From contig UQVA01000003.1 in the NCBI GenBank assembly GCA_900544405.1, positions 62,001 to 126,000 on the forward strand: a stretch of DNA of 64,000 nucleotides, written 5' to 3'. Source of the DNA: an uncultured Eubacteriales bacterium. GTDB taxonomy: Bacteria; Bacillota; Clostridia; Oscillospirales; Oscillospiraceae. The translations under genes were made by a program, and so were the position numbers. The stretch's first letter is position 1. Each line of letters begins with the position of its first letter. The notes beneath the pieces are model-generated. The model worked only from the letters and a program-made list of their open reading frames with translations. It ran no database searches and was not told the DNA's origin. This document shows positions 62,377 to 64,000 of this stretch, piece by piece.

Positions 62377-63164
62377 CCACCGTTGGCGAAATTCTGGATT
62401 TTGTAGAAGCCCTGGCCCCGGAATCCATGAAAATGGATTGGGACAATGTGGGGCTGCTGCTGGGCAGCCGGACGAGACCCGTGACGAAAATTCTGGTGGC
62501 CCTGGACCCCTTCGAGGACGTGGCCCAGGAAGCCGCAGACTGGGGGGCAGAGTTGATCGTCACCCACCATCCCCTGTTTTTCCGGCCTGCCCGGAATCTG
62601 ACCGATGAGACCGGCGTGGGCCGCACAGCCCTGCTGCTGGCCGCCAATGGCATCAGCGCCATCAATGCCCACACCAATCTGGACTGCGCCCCGGACGGGG
62701 TCAACGACGTGCTGGCCCGGACCTTGGGGCTGGAAAATATCCGCATCATCACCCCCTCCGGAGTCACGGAGGAGGGCCGGGAATGGGGGCTTCTGCGCAT
62801 GGGCACCGTGCCGGAGCAGTCCCTGGATGCGTTCCTCTCCACCGTCAAGACCGCTTTGCACTGCCCTGGCCTGCGCTATGCCCAGGGCGGAAAAAGCGTC
62901 CACCGGGTGGCCGTAGGCGGCGGAGCCTGTGCCGACGGGATGGCCGAAGCCCTTGCCGCCGGGTGCGACACCTTCGTCACCGCCGACGTGAAGTACAATC
63001 AGTTCTGGGATGCCGCCGATTCCGGCCTGAATCTCATCGATGCGGGGCATTTTTACACGGAAAACCCCGTCTGTGTCTATCTGGCGGAAAAATTACGTGC
63101 CGCCTTCCCGGCGGTTTCTGTGAAAATCTCCCAAAGTCACCAGGACTGCATGAAATTCTTCTGA
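62373..63164 (+). CDS. Nif3-like dinuclear metal centre protein
   Basis: A 263-residue protein of the NIF3/YqfO family. Metal ligands are visible in IVTHHPLFF (about 64-72), NAHTNLD (about 96-102) and the C-terminal LIDAGHFYTEN (about 223-233). The central YqfO insertion is short, so it is the compact form. GTP cyclohydrolase I type 2 annotations for this family are disputed. It overlaps trmK by four bases. Confidence 0.92.
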   Translation: MTTVGEILDFVEALAPESMKMDWDNVGLLLGSRTRPVTKILVALDPFEDVAQEAADWGAELIVTHHPLFFRPARNLTDETGVGRTALLLAANGISAINAHTNLDCAPDGVNDVLARTLGLENIRIITPSGVTEEGREWGLLRMGTVPEQSLDAFLSTVKTALHCPGLRYAQGGKSVHRVAVGGGACADGMAEALAAGCDTFVTADVKYNQFWDAADSGLNLIDAGHFYTENPVCVYLAEKLRAAFPAVSVKISQSHQDCMKFF

Positions 63165-63171
63165 AAATCGG

Positions 63172-63200
63172 TTGATTTTCCGGCAGGACCATGCTAGAAT
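63172..63200 (+). promoter_or_regulatory. yebC promoter
   Basis: TTGATT (63172-63177), 17 bases, TAGAAT (63195-63200) with TGC before the -10. Confidence 0.7.
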
Positions 63201-63252
63201 AAGATGAATAGTTTCGGCGCAACGCCGTGATACAAGAAGGGAAGATATTACC

Positions 63253-63984
63253 ATGTCCGGACATTCCAAGTGGCATAACATTCAGAAAACCAAGGGCGCA
63301 CAGGACGCCAAGCGGGCAGCAGCCTTCACCAAGATCGCAAAGGAAATGATCGTGGCCGTGAAGGAAGGCGGCGGCTCCATCGATCCCGCCAACAACTCCC
63401 GTCTGGCCACCGTCATCACCAAGGCCAAGGCCGCCAATATGCCCAATGATAACATCAAGCGGGTACTGGAGCGGGCCGCCGGTGCAGGCAACGGCGAGAG
63501 CTACGAATCCATCAACTACGAAGGCTATGGCCCCGGCGGCGTGGCCGTCATCGTGGAGACCATGACCGACAATCGGAACCGGACCGCCGGCTCCGTTCGT
63601 CACCACTTCGACAAGTACGGTGGAAACCTGGGCGCCAACGGCTGTGTCAGCTGGTCCTTCGACAAGAAAGGCGTGTTGGTCATCGACAATGAGGACGGTG
63701 ACCTGGACGAGGACACCGTGATGATGGACGCAATGGACTGCGGCGCAGACGATTTTGAGCCCGACGAGGACTGCTTCACCATCTACACCACCCCCGACGA
63801 TTTCAACGCCGTGGCCGATGCCATGACCGCCAAGGGCTACCAGTTTGCTTCCGCCCAGATCGAAATGGTCCCGCAGAATTATGTAAAGCTCTCCGAGGCC
63901 GACGCCGCCAACATGGAGAAGATGCTGGACTTGTTTGAGGACGACGACGACGTGCAGAACGTGTGGCACAACTGGGATAACTAA
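63253..63984 (+). CDS. yebC: YebC/PmpR family protein
   Basis: A 243-residue protein starting MSGHSKWHNIQKTKGAQDAK, the invariant N-terminus of the family, with NMPNDNIKRVLERA and YEGYGPGGVAVIVE. Members act as transcriptional regulators, and some help ribosomes through difficult stretches. The C-terminus is strongly acidic (DLFEDDDDVQNVWHNWDN). Single gene with its own promoter. Confidence 0.95.
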   Translation: MSGHSKWHNIQKTKGAQDAKRAAAFTKIAKEMIVAVKEGGGSIDPANNSRLATVITKAKAANMPNDNIKRVLERAAGAGNGESYESINYEGYGPGGVAVIVETMTDNRNRTAGSVRHHFDKYGGNLGANGCVSWSFDKKGVLVIDNEDGDLDEDTVMMDAMDCGADDFEPDEDCFTIYTTPDDFNAVADAMTAKGYQFASAQIEMVPQNYVKLSEADAANMEKMLDLFEDDDDVQNVWHNWDN

Positions 63985-64000
63985 GAATCCGATCTCACAC

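Overview
The window reads as chromosomal DNA of a GC-rich anaerobic Bacillota, most likely a gut member of the Clostridia (Oscillospiraceae-like). This is inferred from AGGAGG ribosome sites, an alaS T-box, a perfect CIRCE box, the comEC-holA pairing, SipW-type signal peptidase genes, DUF5662 and DUF1858 proteins and a membrane-tethered serpin. Taxonomy is inference; gene identities come from recognisable motifs.

Layout. 1-6810: a minus-strand surface operon (ribbon-helix-helix regulator, SipW-like peptidase, four SipW-dependent TasA/camelysin-like exported proteins, and a large InlB/MucBP-repeat protein that leaves the window), with a second ribbon-helix-helix gene diverging from it. 6953-12188: a minus-strand group MBOAT acyltransferase, SGNH hydrolase, LURP-one-like protein, LuxS, MTA/SAH nucleosidase, with a divergent GH3 lipoprotein. 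12189-17682: MITE-like repeats flanking a YolD/Y-family polymerase pair and a sigma-factor/serpin pair. 17683-29900: a type I-C CRISPR-Cas locus. 30285-43131: tRNA-Gly(CCC) and housekeeping genes (MATE, ZIP, ABC exporter, groESL, minD-like, mgsA-like, hisS, purA). 43609-49605: five related lipoproteins. 49658-63984: housekeeping genes (mrp, ABC-F, RNase M5-like, holA, comEC, alaS, pepF, trmK, Nif3-like, yebC).

CRISPR locus. Cas3-cas5c-cas8c-cas7 and cas4-cas1-cas2 lie on the minus strand, and a 57-repeat array (plus one fossil repeat) sits between cas7 and cas4. Upstream of cas3, on the opposite strand, is the most striking signal in the window: a consensus-like promoter (29773-29801) whose predicted start coincides with a degenerate CRISPR repeat (29808-29840). 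That repeat keeps the exact 7-bp stem / 4-nt loop geometry with a different stem sequence and keeps the 12-nt 3' handle. It is followed by a short guide and a cUUCGg hairpin. The guide matches 29707-29720, beside a TTC PAM and next to the cas3 promoter, with mismatches only at positions 6 and 12, the positions Cascade flips out. This fits a crRNA-like regulatory RNA (CreR/CreA type) that lets Cascade repress its own operon.

Other notable signals: array repeats occur in blocks whose hairpin loop is inverted (TCAC versus GTGA); two pairs of homologous spacers; a C10 tract between the -35 and -10 of a lipoprotein promoter, suggesting phase variation; a serpin with Ala-Ala at the predicted scissile bond; dispersed repeats with covarying hairpins; and a methylglyoxal synthase homologue with two apparent active-site substitutions.
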